Positions 1 to 7,035 are shown, numbered from the stretch's first letter. The stretch is DNA of 19,749 nucleotides from Natrialbaceae archaeon Tc-Br11_E2g1 (GCA_001564255.1 LKNC01000015.1:1-19749); one strand, 5' to 3'. Made by a program: numbers and translations. The notes: generated from the sequence alone by a model not told the origin.

Positions 1-962
1 CCCTCGTCGGCTCCGGTGCGTTCAGTCGAATCGAATCACAACGGCGGGTCAAAATCGAGGTCGCAAAAGATCCTCACGCCTATCTCGGGCTCGATGGGTG
101 TCACGTCGACGGGGAACCGACCCCGAACTCGAGTTACACGAACGTCGACGACAGCGGCCACCTCGAGGTCGATATGACCGAGGACGACGCGATAGGCGAC
201 AGTTCCGACCCATCGTTCGACAACGTCTTCCAGATCTGTAACCAGGGGAAAACGGAGATCTGTGTCTGGATCGGTGATGAGAACTGGCCGAGCTACGAGG
301 ACGAACCCCGCGTCGACTTCTATATCGCCGACAACAGAGCGGAGTCGATCCTCGGTAGCGAAAACGCCTACCCGATCGCCGTGGGGGAGTGTATCTGTCT
401 CGGGATCGAGGCGGTACCGGACGGTCTCGACGAGGGCGACCACATCCTCGAGGACATCGGCGACGAGATCGTCATCCACGCAGACGAGGCGTGTCCCGAA
501 GACGTTCCCGGGGAAGCGAGGGGCGAAACGGCGTGGGCGTTGAAACGCGACACGGAAGCGAAGGACAACACGCTGAACGGTTTACAGAACATCAACAGGT
601 GGGGGTGGTACGTCCCGTACGAGGGAAGCGACGGGGACGGGGCCGCTCCGATCGAAGCCGATCTCATCGCCGGGGCGGGAAGGAACGACCTCGACGCCGG
701 CGAGGACGTTGCCGACGTGGATATCTCCGACGACGGGGAGACGCTCTCCATCGACATCGAGATGGACGAAGAGTGGACCCTAGAGAGCAGCGAAGTGTTC
801 GCCGGGACGCTCGGTGGGCTAGAAGACACCCGCGGGGCCCCCGGTCAGTTCCCGTTCAGCAGTAACGATTTCGAGACCGACAGCTACGAGATCCCGTTAG
901 CGGACATCGACGGGGAACTCGAGGTAATCGCCATCCACGCCGACGTCACCACCGACGAGTGA
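1..962 (+). CDS. Secreted DUF1102-type surface protein, 5' end outside window
   Basis: The reading frame is already open at base 3, so the start and signal peptide lie upstream. About 319 residues are visible. The first ones (GSGAFSRIESQRR, then KIEVAKDPHAYLGL) match the segment just after the signal peptide in haloarchaeal DUF1102 proteins, which are exported proteins of unknown function. The domain runs to about visible residue 180 and includes cysteines near FQICNQ and GECICLG. A second part follows: DGETLSIDIEM, W-T-L-E, VFAGTL, GAPGQFPFS, YEIPL and IAIHADV. That order resembles a domain of secreted bacterial proteins (W.L.ETH.yVG, PGqfPy, y.IPL, iAaHA). The protein is very acidic, as expected for an exported haloarchaeal protein. 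An internal ATG at 174 is not the true start because homology extends upstream of it. The gene converges on the next with 30 bp between. Export is inferred, since the signal peptide is not visible. Confidence 0.75.
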   Translation, partial: LVGSGAFSRIESQRRVKIEVAKDPHAYLGLDGCHVDGEPTPNSSYTNVDDSGHLEVDMTEDDAIGDSSDPSFDNVFQICNQGKTEICVWIGDENWPSYEDEPRVDFYIADNRAESILGSENAYPIAVGECICLGIEAVPDGLDEGDHILEDIGDEIVIHADEACPEDVPGEARGETAWALKRDTEAKDNTLNGLQNINRWGWYVPYEGSDGDGAAPIEADLIAGAGRNDLDAGEDVADVDISDDGETLSIDIEMDEEWTLESSEVFAGTLGGLEDTRGAPGQFPFSSNDFETDSYEIPLADIDGELEVIAIHADVTTDE

Positions 963-992
963 GATTACGGGAGTTCAGTCGTGTGGGGGGTG

Positions 993-1796
993 TCAAGCGG
1001 TGCCACGAAGCAGTCGGGCACCACAGTCCCCACACTCGAGTGCCATCCTCGTCGCCGTCGAACAACACGACTCCACGGTCTCTTCGTTCCCGTCGATCTC
1101 GCCCCCGCAGGTCGGACACGCCTCGAGGAACACCCGGAGGCCGGCCAACACGGCCCCCTGTTCGTCGGCCGTCAGGTCCTGCCAGCCCGCGTGTCCGTCC
1201 AGGGCCGGCGCGGCCGCGAGGTCCGCGAGAAACGCCGCCTCGGAGGGCCAGATACCGATCCGGTCGCCCCCGTACCGGGCGACGTAGCCGCCGGTCGAGC
1301 CCTCGAGGGCCAGCTTTCCGGCCTCGAGGTCGAGACGTGAAGCCAGGGCCTCGAGCCGTGTCTCGTCGTCTTCCAGTGTGGCGAGACGCTCGTGCCAGGC
1401 GGTCCGGAACGTCGCCTCGAGACACAGGTCGTCCTCGTCGGGGCAATCGACCACGACGCCGGTGGCCCGGAGCAGGGGTTCGGCGTCCCCGATCCCGCCG
1501 TCGGAGGTAGTTTCGGCGTCTTCGAGGTGGGTCCCGAACAGACGGCGGACGCGGTCGGGGAGGTATCGCTTCGTGAGTGTCGGCGTCCCCGGGACCAGAT
1601 ACCCCCGGAGGTAGATCGCGATCACGCAGACGAGAAACGCCAGCCCGCCGACGATCGGCGTCGCGAGGACCGAGAGGAACCCGGACATGGCGACGGCGAT
1701 GAGTGTGTTTACCACGGTACATGGGCGACAGCGGTTCTCGCCGGTGTACTTCGGTTGTCGAATCGCCTCGAGGAGATCCGTTACTGTCGTCTGCAT
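993..1796 (-). CDS. Membrane protein with C-terminal zinc ribbon, function unknown
   Basis: The protein has 267 residues. I chose the ATG at 1796 because the longer open frame upstream is arginine-rich shadow sequence, and TATA-like CAATAG/TATACC lies 26-32 nt upstream. There is an N-terminal CxxC (C23, C26), then two hydrophobic segments at about 29-46 and 48-66, then a soluble region of about 200 residues. The C-terminus carries CPTC (227-230), a central CC (244-245) and CGDC (255-258), which reads as a zinc ribbon. Between these lie charged helical sequence and a GGDRIGIWPSEAAFLADL stretch. I do not recognise a named family. A two-helix anchor with an internal metal-binding domain suggests a membrane-tethered adaptor or a nucleic-acid or protein-binding role, which is inference. 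It is in the same orientation as aroD but 106 bp away, with its own promoter-like sequence. Confidence 0.75.
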   Translation of the reverse strand: MQTTVTDLLEAIRQPKYTGENRCRPCTVVNTLIAVAMSGFLSVLATPIVGGLAFLVCVIAIYLRGYLVPGTPTLTKRYLPDRVRRLFGTHLEDAETTSDGGIGDAEPLLRATGVVVDCPDEDDLCLEATFRTAWHERLATLEDDETRLEALASRLDLEAGKLALEGSTGGYVARYGGDRIGIWPSEAAFLADLAAAPALDGHAGWQDLTADEQGAVLAGLRVFLEACPTCGGEIDGNEETVESCCSTATRMALECGDCGARLLRGTA

Positions 1797-1902
1797 ACTG
1801 CCTTCCACCGCGGGAGGCCCTATTGGTATAGAACGATTACCGTCACGAACGCCGTCGTTCTCCCGGAACGCGACGCGAGGAGTCGGATGGACTGTCCGGG
1901 AC

Positions 1903-2571
1903 CTACCCGAGATCGGCCACCAGCCTCGAGAGCGTTTCCAGATCGTACTGTCCCGGTGCGGTCGCCTTCCCGGGATCGACGGGCGCGTACCCGATCTTCG
2001 AGCCATAGACCGGCGCGACTGCGCGGGTGTGACTGCCGAGTTCGCCCATCGCCATCGTTGCCACGGGGTCGCCGTGGGCGGTCATCTGCTCGGTCGCCGA
2101 CAGCAACGCGAGCGTGTCCGCCTTCGATTCGGCAGTGACCGCGATCTTCGCGACGTCGGCGTGCTTGCGGGCTTCGGTCAGCGTGCTCACGATCTCCCCG
2201 CGTGGCGGCGTCCCCTCGAAGTCGTGAGCGGAGACGACGGTCGCCACTCCACGTTCGCGGGCGGTCTCGAGTACGTCCTCGGCGTCGCCCTCGAGAATCG
2301 ACTCGAGTTCGACGTCGATCGCCTCGACGGGCTCTATCGCGGTGGCCTCGGCGAGTGCCTCGAGACGACCCGCGTCGGGGGCGTCGCCACCTTCCCACTC
2401 GGCGCGGTTGGTCGCGAGGATCGGGAGTTCGCCGTCGTAAGCCTCGAGGGCGGCCAGCGGTTCGTCGGCCAGGTCCATCCGGAACTCGATGCAGTCGGCG
2501 TGTTCGCGGGCGTCGGGTTCCTCTGTGAGGTCCGCCGTCGACGCGGCGAGGGTAACGGAGTCAAAGTCCAT
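1903..2571 (-). CDS. aroD: 3-dehydroquinate dehydratase, type I
   Basis: This enzyme converts 3-dehydroquinate to 3-dehydroshikimate in the shikimate pathway to aromatic amino acids, in the cytoplasm. The 222-residue protein shows the type I TIM-barrel signature in order: EFRMD (E29, R31, substrate carboxylate region), ILATNR (R56), SAHDF with the general acid/base H116, VAKIAV with the Schiff-base lysine K142, then GSHTRA (R183), YGSKIGYA and TAPGQ (Q208). All expected catalytic residues are present. The ATG at 2571 is preferred over a start nine codons upstream because it begins at the homologous MDFDSVTLAAS. A CTTTTTG box lies about 28 nt upstream, consistent with a leaderless mRNA. No other aro gene is adjacent. 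Confidence 0.93.
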   Translation of the reverse strand: MDFDSVTLAASTADLTEEPDAREHADCIEFRMDLADEPLAALEAYDGELPILATNRAEWEGGDAPDAGRLEALAEATAIEPVEAIDVELESILEGDAEDVLETARERGVATVVSAHDFEGTPPRGEIVSTLTEARKHADVAKIAVTAESKADTLALLSATEQMTAHGDPVATMAMGELGSHTRAVAPVYGSKIGYAPVDPGKATAPGQYDLETLSRLVADLG

Positions 2572-2621
2572 GGTGGAGAGAGTCGTTCGGATCGACAAAA
2601 AGGCGTCTCCTCGAGCCCCGG

Positions 2622-4004
2622 CTACCGCTCCTGGTGGAGCGTCTCGCCGTCGACCACCCGTCCGATGAACAGCGGGGTCTCACTCGGTCGGTCTCGAATG
2701 TAACAGAGAAACGGCCGATCGACCGTCAGTTCGACGTGGTCGGCCGGCGCGCTCTCGTCCATCACGACGGCCGTCGCCGCAGCCGCTTCCGTACCGAGTT
2801 CGTCGACTTCGACGAAACTCTCGTGGACGATTTCCTCGATGAACAGGCCGCCATCTTCCGCCATCCCGCCGAAGTCAGCGCCGTCACCAAAGGCCCGTTC
2901 CATGCCCAGATCGGCCATGACGGAGACGAGGCTGAACTTCGACTCGATCCCGAACTTCGGGAATCGCAGGTCGACTTCCGGCCGTGTGGTCTCCTCGAGC
3001 ATCGTCGCGACCGTCTCGACCGTACACTCGGCTTCGAACCGCTCGAACTCACCGTCCGCGGGGACGATCACGACCATGCTCGTGTCGTCGTTGGCGTACG
3101 GTAACTCGAGTAACTGGTGGCCGTCGACGTCGGCGTACGGGAGTTCGATCGACTGACCCATCATCTCCACCTCGGTTTCAGTCCCGTCGAGGCCAGTGAA
3201 CGTCCCCGGCTCGGTCGCCTCCTCTTCGAAGGGGTACTTCCACATCCCGACGAAGTAGATCGCGTTGGTCAACACCAGTCGCGTCGATTCGTCGATGGAA
3301 CCGCCGGGCAGGAGGTCCTCGATCCGGTCTCCAGTCCGCGTTTTCACCCAGGCGTTGATCTCCTGGCGGGCCTCTTCGGGACTGCCGGTAAAGTCCACCA
3401 GTTGCATCCCCGCACCGTAGTAGGCCTCGAGGACGTCGAGAAACTCCGCCTCGAACGGGAAGCCCTCCTCACCCCAGACCGCGTTCGCGGTGGTGAACTC
3501 GAAGGCGGGGCCGTCGTCCTCGTCCGCTTCGTGATCGTCGACGGCCTGTCCGTCCTCGTTTCGCCGTTCGAACTCCGTCTCGAGGGCACCGAAGGCGGCG
3601 TGGAGATCACCCCCCTCGAGTTCGTAGTTGAGCGCCTCTGTCATCTCCGTTGCAGTGTCCCCACGTGCGCCGGCGTAGGTCATCGCCAGTGCGACGGAGA
3701 CGCTGTACGGCGAGAAAAAGCGGTTCTCGTCGGGAGCGTCCTCGCGGAGCTGTTCGAGCAGGTCGAGCGCGAACTCGAAGTTCCCCCGGATCTGTTTCCC
3801 GAGTGCGTCTCCGTCGACGTCGGGGTCGGTGACGAACTCGAGGTCGGGGAACTCCGGGGCGTCGTAGTTGCCGATTCCGCCGTTTTCGGTTCCGTTCCCG
3901 TTGCCGTTGCCGTTCGGTTCGTCGTCGGGGCCCTCACCGAGACAGCCGGCGGCCCCGGCCAGTAACGCGCCGGTGAGCGCGAGTACGGTTCGTCTGTCGG
4001 TCAT
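2622..4004 (-). CDS. Serpin-family protease inhibitor, Tat lipoprotein
   Basis: Serpins trap serine or cysteine proteases through a cleavable reactive-centre loop. This 460-residue protein begins with a Tat lipoprotein signal (RR at 4-5, lipobox AGC ending at C21), so it is probably lipid-anchored outside the cell. A Gly-Asn linker (31-45) follows. Serpin hallmarks are FFSPYSVSVALAMTYAGARG (about 96-115), TTANAVW (171-177), LVLTNAIYFVGMW (243-255), the hinge DELGTEAAAATAVV (401-414), and the C-terminal DRPFLCYIRD and PLFIGRV. Counting from G404 as P15 puts P1 at S418 and P1' at A419. The loop is about two residues longer on the P' side than in alpha-1-antitrypsin. An acidic insert (about 148-167) precedes the strand with TTANAVW. 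The hinge alanines are intact, so it should be inhibitory. A likely but unproven target is a secreted subtilisin-like protease. The ATG at 4004 has a TATA box 26 nt upstream. Confidence 0.93.
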   Translation of the reverse strand: MTDRRTVLALTGALLAGAAGCLGEGPDDEPNGNGNGNGTENGGIGNYDAPEFPDLEFVTDPDVDGDALGKQIRGNFEFALDLLEQLREDAPDENRFFSPYSVSVALAMTYAGARGDTATEMTEALNYELEGGDLHAAFGALETEFERRNEDGQAVDDHEADEDDGPAFEFTTANAVWGEEGFPFEAEFLDVLEAYYGAGMQLVDFTGSPEEARQEINAWVKTRTGDRIEDLLPGGSIDESTRLVLTNAIYFVGMWKYPFEEEATEPGTFTGLDGTETEVEMMGQSIELPYADVDGHQLLELPYANDDTSMVVIVPADGEFERFEAECTVETVATMLEETTRPEVDLRFPKFGIESKFSLVSVMADLGMERAFGDGADFGGMAEDGGLFIEEIVHESFVEVDELGTEAAAATAVVMDESAPADHVELTVDRPFLCYIRDRPSETPLFIGRVVDGETLHQER

Positions 4005-4025
4005 GATCGAACGTCGGTTGGGAAG

Positions 4026-4034
4026 TCATAAACG
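4026..4034 (-). promoter_or_regulatory. Leaderless-type TATA box of the serpin gene
   Basis: On the minus strand the sequence reads GTTTATGA, centred about 26 nt before the serpin ATG at 4004. This is the spacing expected of an archaeal TATA box with transcription starting at or next to the start codon. Confidence 0.55.
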
Positions 4035-4170
4035 ACTTCTCCAGGGTGAAAGGGACGTTTGAGCCAACGAGCCAGCCGGCACGAGGAGGACGGACGGTTT
4101 CGACGGAACAACTTTCGGGTGGGACCGCGCCGTGTACCGGCAAAAATCTTTTATCGGAAAGAATGTTATT

Positions 4171-4233
4171 ATGAATAGTCAACGTCCAAACGAGCAGGGG
4201 GGAGATGCTCCGAACGGTGACAGCCACGCATGA
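4171..4233 (+). CDS. 20-residue ORF upstream of and overlapping the HalOD1 gene
   Basis: The ATG at 4171 opens a 20-codon frame, MNSQRPNEQGGDAPNGDSHA. Its TGA overlaps the ATG of the HalOD1 gene as ATGA (4230-4233), the usual arrangement for translational coupling in archaea. The peptide is hydrophilic with no recognisable domain. It could be a translated leader. It could also be the original N-terminus of the HalOD1 protein split by a one-base indel, or simple chance. A TTTTAT box at 4149-4154 lies only about 20 nt before this ATG, so transcription may start just downstream of it. In that case the ORF would not be translated. Confidence 0.3.
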   Translation: MNSQRPNEQGGDAPNGDSHA

Positions 4234-4529
4234 CCTCGGGTGATCGCCTTCCCGAGACCCGACTGGACGAGGCGGTAGACGACACGCCGGTCCGGTCTAC
4301 CTGGTCCGACACACCGAGTACGGAGGTCGTCACGGCCGTCGCGGCCGCAACCGGCATCGATCCGCTCGACCTCCCGCCGATCTACGACTACGTCGCGACC
4401 GACGCCCTCGACTCCCTTCTCACCGCCTCATCGACGACAAGTGGCCACACGGTCGGCGTTTCGTTTTCCTACGCCGGCCTCGAGATCACGGTCGACGACG
4501 ACGGCGGAATCGAGATCGGGTCGGGGTGA
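4230..4529 (+). CDS. HalOD1 output-domain protein
   Basis: This 99-residue protein is made up almost entirely of a HalOD1 domain, a small haloarchaeal domain found alone or attached to signalling and regulatory proteins. Its biochemical role is unknown. Family features are PSTEVVTAVAAATGIDPLDL (29-48), then PPIYDYVATDALDSL (49-63), and the C-terminal strand pair VSFSYAGLEITVDDDG. A TGA three codons upstream in frame forces the start to 4230 or later. The ATG overlaps the stop of the preceding 20-codon ORF. The stop is 52 bp before tRNA-Arg. The divergent neighbour is the serpin; no functional link is evident. Confidence 0.85.
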   Translation: MTSGDRLPETRLDEAVDDTPVRSTWSDTPSTEVVTAVAAATGIDPLDLPPIYDYVATDALDSLLTASSTTSGHTVGVSFSYAGLEITVDDDGGIEIGSG

Positions 4530-4550
4530 GCCGGGACGAATCCCCACCGC

Positions 4551-4556
4551 TTATGC
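4551..4556 (+). promoter_or_regulatory. Probable box A of tRNA-Arg
   Basis: The sequence TTATGC is centred about 29 nt before the first base of the tRNA-Arg gene, the position of an archaeal TATA box (box A). It lies just after the HalOD1 stop codon. Confidence 0.45.
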
Positions 4557-4581
4557 CGGTTCACCGTCGAAACACACTCGA

Positions 4582-4656
4582 GGGCACGTAGCTCAGTCCG
4601 GAAAGAGCGTCGGACTTCTAATCCGACGGTCGTGGGTTCAAATCCCATCGTGCCCG
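4582..4656 (+). tRNA. tRNA-Arg (anticodon TCT)
   Basis: A complete 75-nt cloverleaf is present. The acceptor stem is GGGCACG (4582-4588) with CGTGCCC (4649-4655) and discriminator G4656. The D stem is GCTC/GAGC. The anticodon stem is TCGGA/TCCGA around loop CTTCTAA, giving anticodon TCT at 4617-4619. The T arm is GTGGG-TTCAAAT-CCCAT. There is no intron and no encoded CCA. It reads AGA and, by wobble, AGG, which are rare codons in such GC-rich genomes. A long frame running through it into pyrD is spurious. Confidence 0.97.
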
Positions 4657-4723
4657 CTACGTCGACGAACGCCAGTGAGTCGTGTGTCATCCCACGAGTC
4701 GGAGGATAGTCCGGTCCCGAGGC

Positions 4724-4728
4724 TTTTA
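4724..4728 (+). promoter_or_regulatory. TATA-like box of pyrD
   Basis: TTTTA lies within GGCTTTTAGG and is centred about 30 nt upstream of the pyrD ATG at 4756. It lies in the 99-bp spacer between tRNA-Arg and pyrD and supports the 4756 start. Confidence 0.5.
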
Positions 4729-4755
4729 GGTGTCACTGTCGCCCAGTTCCCCCCA

Positions 4756-5820
4756 ATGACGTTGTACTCGAGACTCCGCCCTCTCGTTTTCAAATTACCC
4801 GCCGAGACGGCCCACGACCTCGGCAAGCGCACGCTCCGGGTCGCCGGCTCGAGGTGGCCGATTGCGGCCGTGCTCCGGTATGCCTACCGGTACGACCATC
4901 CGGCACTCGAGGTCGAGGCGTTCGACACGACGTTCCCGAATCCGGTGGGGGTTGCCGCTGGCTTCGACAAGAACGCCGAGGTGGCCCACGGACTCGCCGC
5001 CCTCGGGTTCGGGTTCGTCGAGGTCGGAACGGTCACGCCGTATCCCCAACCGGGCAACGAACGACCGCGGCTGTTCCGGCTCCGGGAGGACGAGGCGATG
5101 GTCAATCGGATGGGGTTTAACGGTCAGGGGATGGAACGGGTGAAAGAGCGCATCGAACACCGGGGGTTGCCGGACGTTCCGGTCGGCGTCAACGTCGGCA
5201 AGATGAACTCCTCGACCGAGACGGAGGCGATCGAGGACTACCGACGTGTGTTCACCCGGCTCTCGTCGTACGCCGACTACGTCGTCGTCAACGTCTCCTG
5301 TCCGAACACACCGGAGGAGTTCGACGAGGGCTCCCCCGAACACCTGCGGGCGATCTTCGAGACCCTCGAGGCGGAAAACGACGCGGGGGTTCCGATCCTC
5401 GTGAAGGTCGGCCCCGACGAACCCGAAGAGTCGTTGTACGATCTCGTCGACATCGCCGAGGAGTTCGACCTCGACGGGATCGTCGCCACGAACACGACGA
5501 CGAGCCGCGAGCGAGTGCGCTCGTCGAACGGTGAGGAGTGGGGTGGGCTGAGCGGCAAGCCCCTCGAGGACCGCTCGACGGCGGTCGTCCGTTCGCTCGC
5601 CTCCTACACCGACCTGCCGATCGTCGGCGTCGGCGGCGTCGACTCCGCCGAAAGCGCCTACGAGAAGATCCGGGCCGGTGCCTCGCTCGTCCAGTTGTAT
5701 ACCGGCTTCGTCTACAACGGCCCCGCGACGCCGGGAGCGATAACTCGCGGGCTCGTGGAACTGCTCGAGCGCGACGGGTTCTCGTCGGTCGAAGCGGCGG
5801 TTGGCGCGGACCTCGAGTAA
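4756..5820 (+). CDS. pyrD: Dihydroorotate dehydrogenase, class 2-like
   Basis: This flavoenzyme oxidises dihydroorotate to orotate in pyrimidine synthesis. The 354-residue chain has class 2 (quinone-dependent) layout. It has an N-terminal helical segment (MTLYSRLRPLVFKLPAETAH) typical of the membrane-associated hood, then VGVAAGFDKNAE (64-75), VEVGTVTPYPQPGN (88-101) and PRLFRL, the N-x-M-GFN loop at 117-122, and KVG (217-219). These are followed by GIVATNTTTSR (241-251), GLSGKPL (264-270), and the FMN phosphate site GVGGV and GAS...LYTGF. Unusually, the catalytic loop reads NVSCPNTP (179-186). The position that is serine in class 2 enzymes (S175 in E. coli, S215 in human) is cysteine C182, as in class 1 enzymes. 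The start is set by the ATG at 4756 and a TATA box 30 nt upstream; the frame upstream crosses tRNA-Arg. It converges with the amidohydrolase gene, 58 bp apart. Confidence 0.93.
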   Translation: MTLYSRLRPLVFKLPAETAHDLGKRTLRVAGSRWPIAAVLRYAYRYDHPALEVEAFDTTFPNPVGVAAGFDKNAEVAHGLAALGFGFVEVGTVTPYPQPGNERPRLFRLREDEAMVNRMGFNGQGMERVKERIEHRGLPDVPVGVNVGKMNSSTETEAIEDYRRVFTRLSSYADYVVVNVSCPNTPEEFDEGSPEHLRAIFETLEAENDAGVPILVKVGPDEPEESLYDLVDIAEEFDLDGIVATNTTTSRERVRSSNGEEWGGLSGKPLEDRSTAVVRSLASYTDLPIVGVGGVDSAESAYEKIRAGASLVQLYTGFVYNGPATPGAITRGLVELLERDGFSSVEAAVGADLE

Positions 5821-5878
5821 CCGACGCCGGCGCTCGCGTCGATCCCGTCTAGTCCACTCGAAAAGCCATCCGGAAGAG

Positions 5879-6757
5879 TCACACCCCGAGGAACTCGGCT
5901 GCGTTCTCCCACAGGATCTTCCGCTGGAGTTCCTCGTCGAACTCGAGGTCGGCGAACCCCTCGAGCCACGGTTCGGGTTCTAACATCGGGTAGTCGGTGC
6001 CGAACATGACCTTATCGCACAACAGGGTCTTGGCGTAGTGGAGTACCTGCTCGTCGATGTACTCCGGCATCCACCCCGACAGATCCATGTAGACGTTGCC
6101 TTTCTGCTGGCAGATGGCGAGTTGTTCTTTCTCCCAGGGGTAGGCGGGGTGGGCGATGAGGATCCGGAGGTCGGGGAACTCCGCGGCGACGTCGTCGATC
6201 AACATCGGGTTGCCGTACTTGATCTTCAGGCCGCGCCCACCGGGAGCACACGCGCCGAGCGTTGAGTTGCCGCCGTGGAAGACGACGGGCACCTCGAGTT
6301 CTTCGATGGTCGCCCACAGCTCGCGGTGTTCGGGGTCGGAGGGGTCAAAGCCCTGAGCGATCTGCTGGAACTTGAAGCCGGAGAGGGCCAGATCCTCGAC
6401 ACACCGTCTCGCCTCCTCGACGCAGTCGTCTTTGAGGGGATCGACGGACCCGAAGCCGATGAAGAAATCGTCGTACTCGTCGCGAACCTCGGCGACGTAG
6501 TCGTTCGGGACCGGTGGGTTGCCGGTGTTCGTCTCGGCGTCCCACCCGAGGAGGACGGCACGGCCGACGCCGTTTGCGTGGTACTCCTCGATCATGTTCT
6601 CGTAGGTGTCGGTCTCGAGGTCGGTCCCGAAGCGATCGGCCGCGTCTTGCATCATCTGCCCGCCCGCGTCGTGGAGGAACTCGCCTGTCGGCTGGTGGGC
6701 GTGGGTATCGATCGCCCGTGGGCCGTCGGCGTCCTCGAGTGCCACTGGAAGCGCCAT
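5879..6757 (-). CDS. Amidohydrolase-2 family metal-dependent hydrolase
   Basis: This 292-residue TIM-barrel protein belongs to the amidohydrolase 2 (COG2159) group, which includes ACMSD-like decarboxylases and hydrolases of cyclic or aromatic-derived acids. Metal-site residues are in order: DTHAH (H19, H21), GFKFQQIAQGF (K129 region), VVFHGG (H161), ILIAHPAYPW (H203) and MFGTDYPM (D255). The full set suggests an active enzyme. The substrate cannot be read from sequence and the neighbours (pyrD convergent, tRNA-Leu divergent) do not help. The ATG at 6757 is preferred over an earlier in-frame start because a TTTTA box lies 26 nt upstream of it, and the residues before it are atypical. The family assignment is firm and the reaction is unknown. 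Confidence 0.88.
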   Translation of the reverse strand: MALPVALEDADGPRAIDTHAHQPTGEFLHDAGGQMMQDAADRFGTDLETDTYENMIEEYHANGVGRAVLLGWDAETNTGNPPVPNDYVAEVRDEYDDFFIGFGSVDPLKDDCVEEARRCVEDLALSGFKFQQIAQGFDPSDPEHRELWATIEELEVPVVFHGGNSTLGACAPGGRGLKIKYGNPMLIDDVAAEFPDLRILIAHPAYPWEKEQLAICQQKGNVYMDLSGWMPEYIDEQVLHYAKTLLCDKVMFGTDYPMLEPEPWLEGFADLEFDEELQRKILWENAAEFLGV

Positions 6758-6780
6758 ACGAACGGTTGAGACGGGGACGG

Positions 6781-6786
6781 TAAAAG
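6781..6786 (-). promoter_or_regulatory. TATA box of the amidohydrolase gene
   Basis: On the minus strand this reads CTTTTA, about 26 nt upstream of the ATG at 6757. It fits a leaderless transcript and decides the start. Confidence 0.5.
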
Positions 6787-6862
6787 GACCCACGCTTTCC
6801 GGACACCGGGCGGGGAAAATCGCAGGCTATTCAAACTCGAGGGTCCAACGTACGGGACGCGT

Positions 6863-6945
6863 GCGAGGGTAGCCAAGCGGCCAACGGCGGCGGACTCAAG
6901 ATCCGCTCGTGTAGACGTTCGTGGGTTCGACTCCCTCCCCTCGCA
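6863..6945 (+). tRNA. tRNA-Leu (anticodon CAA)
   Basis: This is an 83-nt class II tRNA. The acceptor stem is GCGAGGG (6863-6869) with CCCTCGC (6938-6944) and discriminator A6945. The D stem is GCC/GGC. The anticodon stem is GCGGA/TCCGC around CTCAAGA, giving anticodon CAA at 6897-6899. The long variable arm has CGT/ACG closing a GTAG loop. The T arm reads GTGGG-TTCGACT-CCCTC, in which T6922 faces T6936, a non-pairing position. There is no intron and no encoded CCA. A possible box A, TATTCAAA (6828-6835), lies about 31 nt upstream. Confidence 0.96.
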
Positions 6946-7035
6946 TCGCAGTGAGGCACATTCCGTGCCGAACGAGATGCCGAAGATCAGCACGGAGCGA
7001 TCTTCCCTCGCAACCTTACTTCCGGAACTACGCCG

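Noticed and set aside
3864..3915. Repeated Asn-Gly codons at the serpin N-terminus as a possible microsatellite
   Set aside because: It is a typical flexible linker after the lipobox of haloarchaeal lipoproteins, and the unit number is too low to call a phase-variable repeat.
4441..5820. A 459-residue reading frame covering both tRNA-Arg and pyrD
   Set aside because: Its first 105 codons run through the HalOD1 gene and the tRNA in a non-coding frame. PyrD homology and the TATA box fix the start at 4756.
5822..5841. CGACGC/GCGTCG hairpin between pyrD and the amidohydrolase gene
   Set aside because: It is short with an 8-base loop and no T-run follows on either strand, so calling it a terminator is not supported.
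6652..6993. Minus-strand ORF across tRNA-Leu with a CEGRESNPRTST stretch
   Set aside because: This is the familiar antisense translation of a tRNA gene and not a protein.
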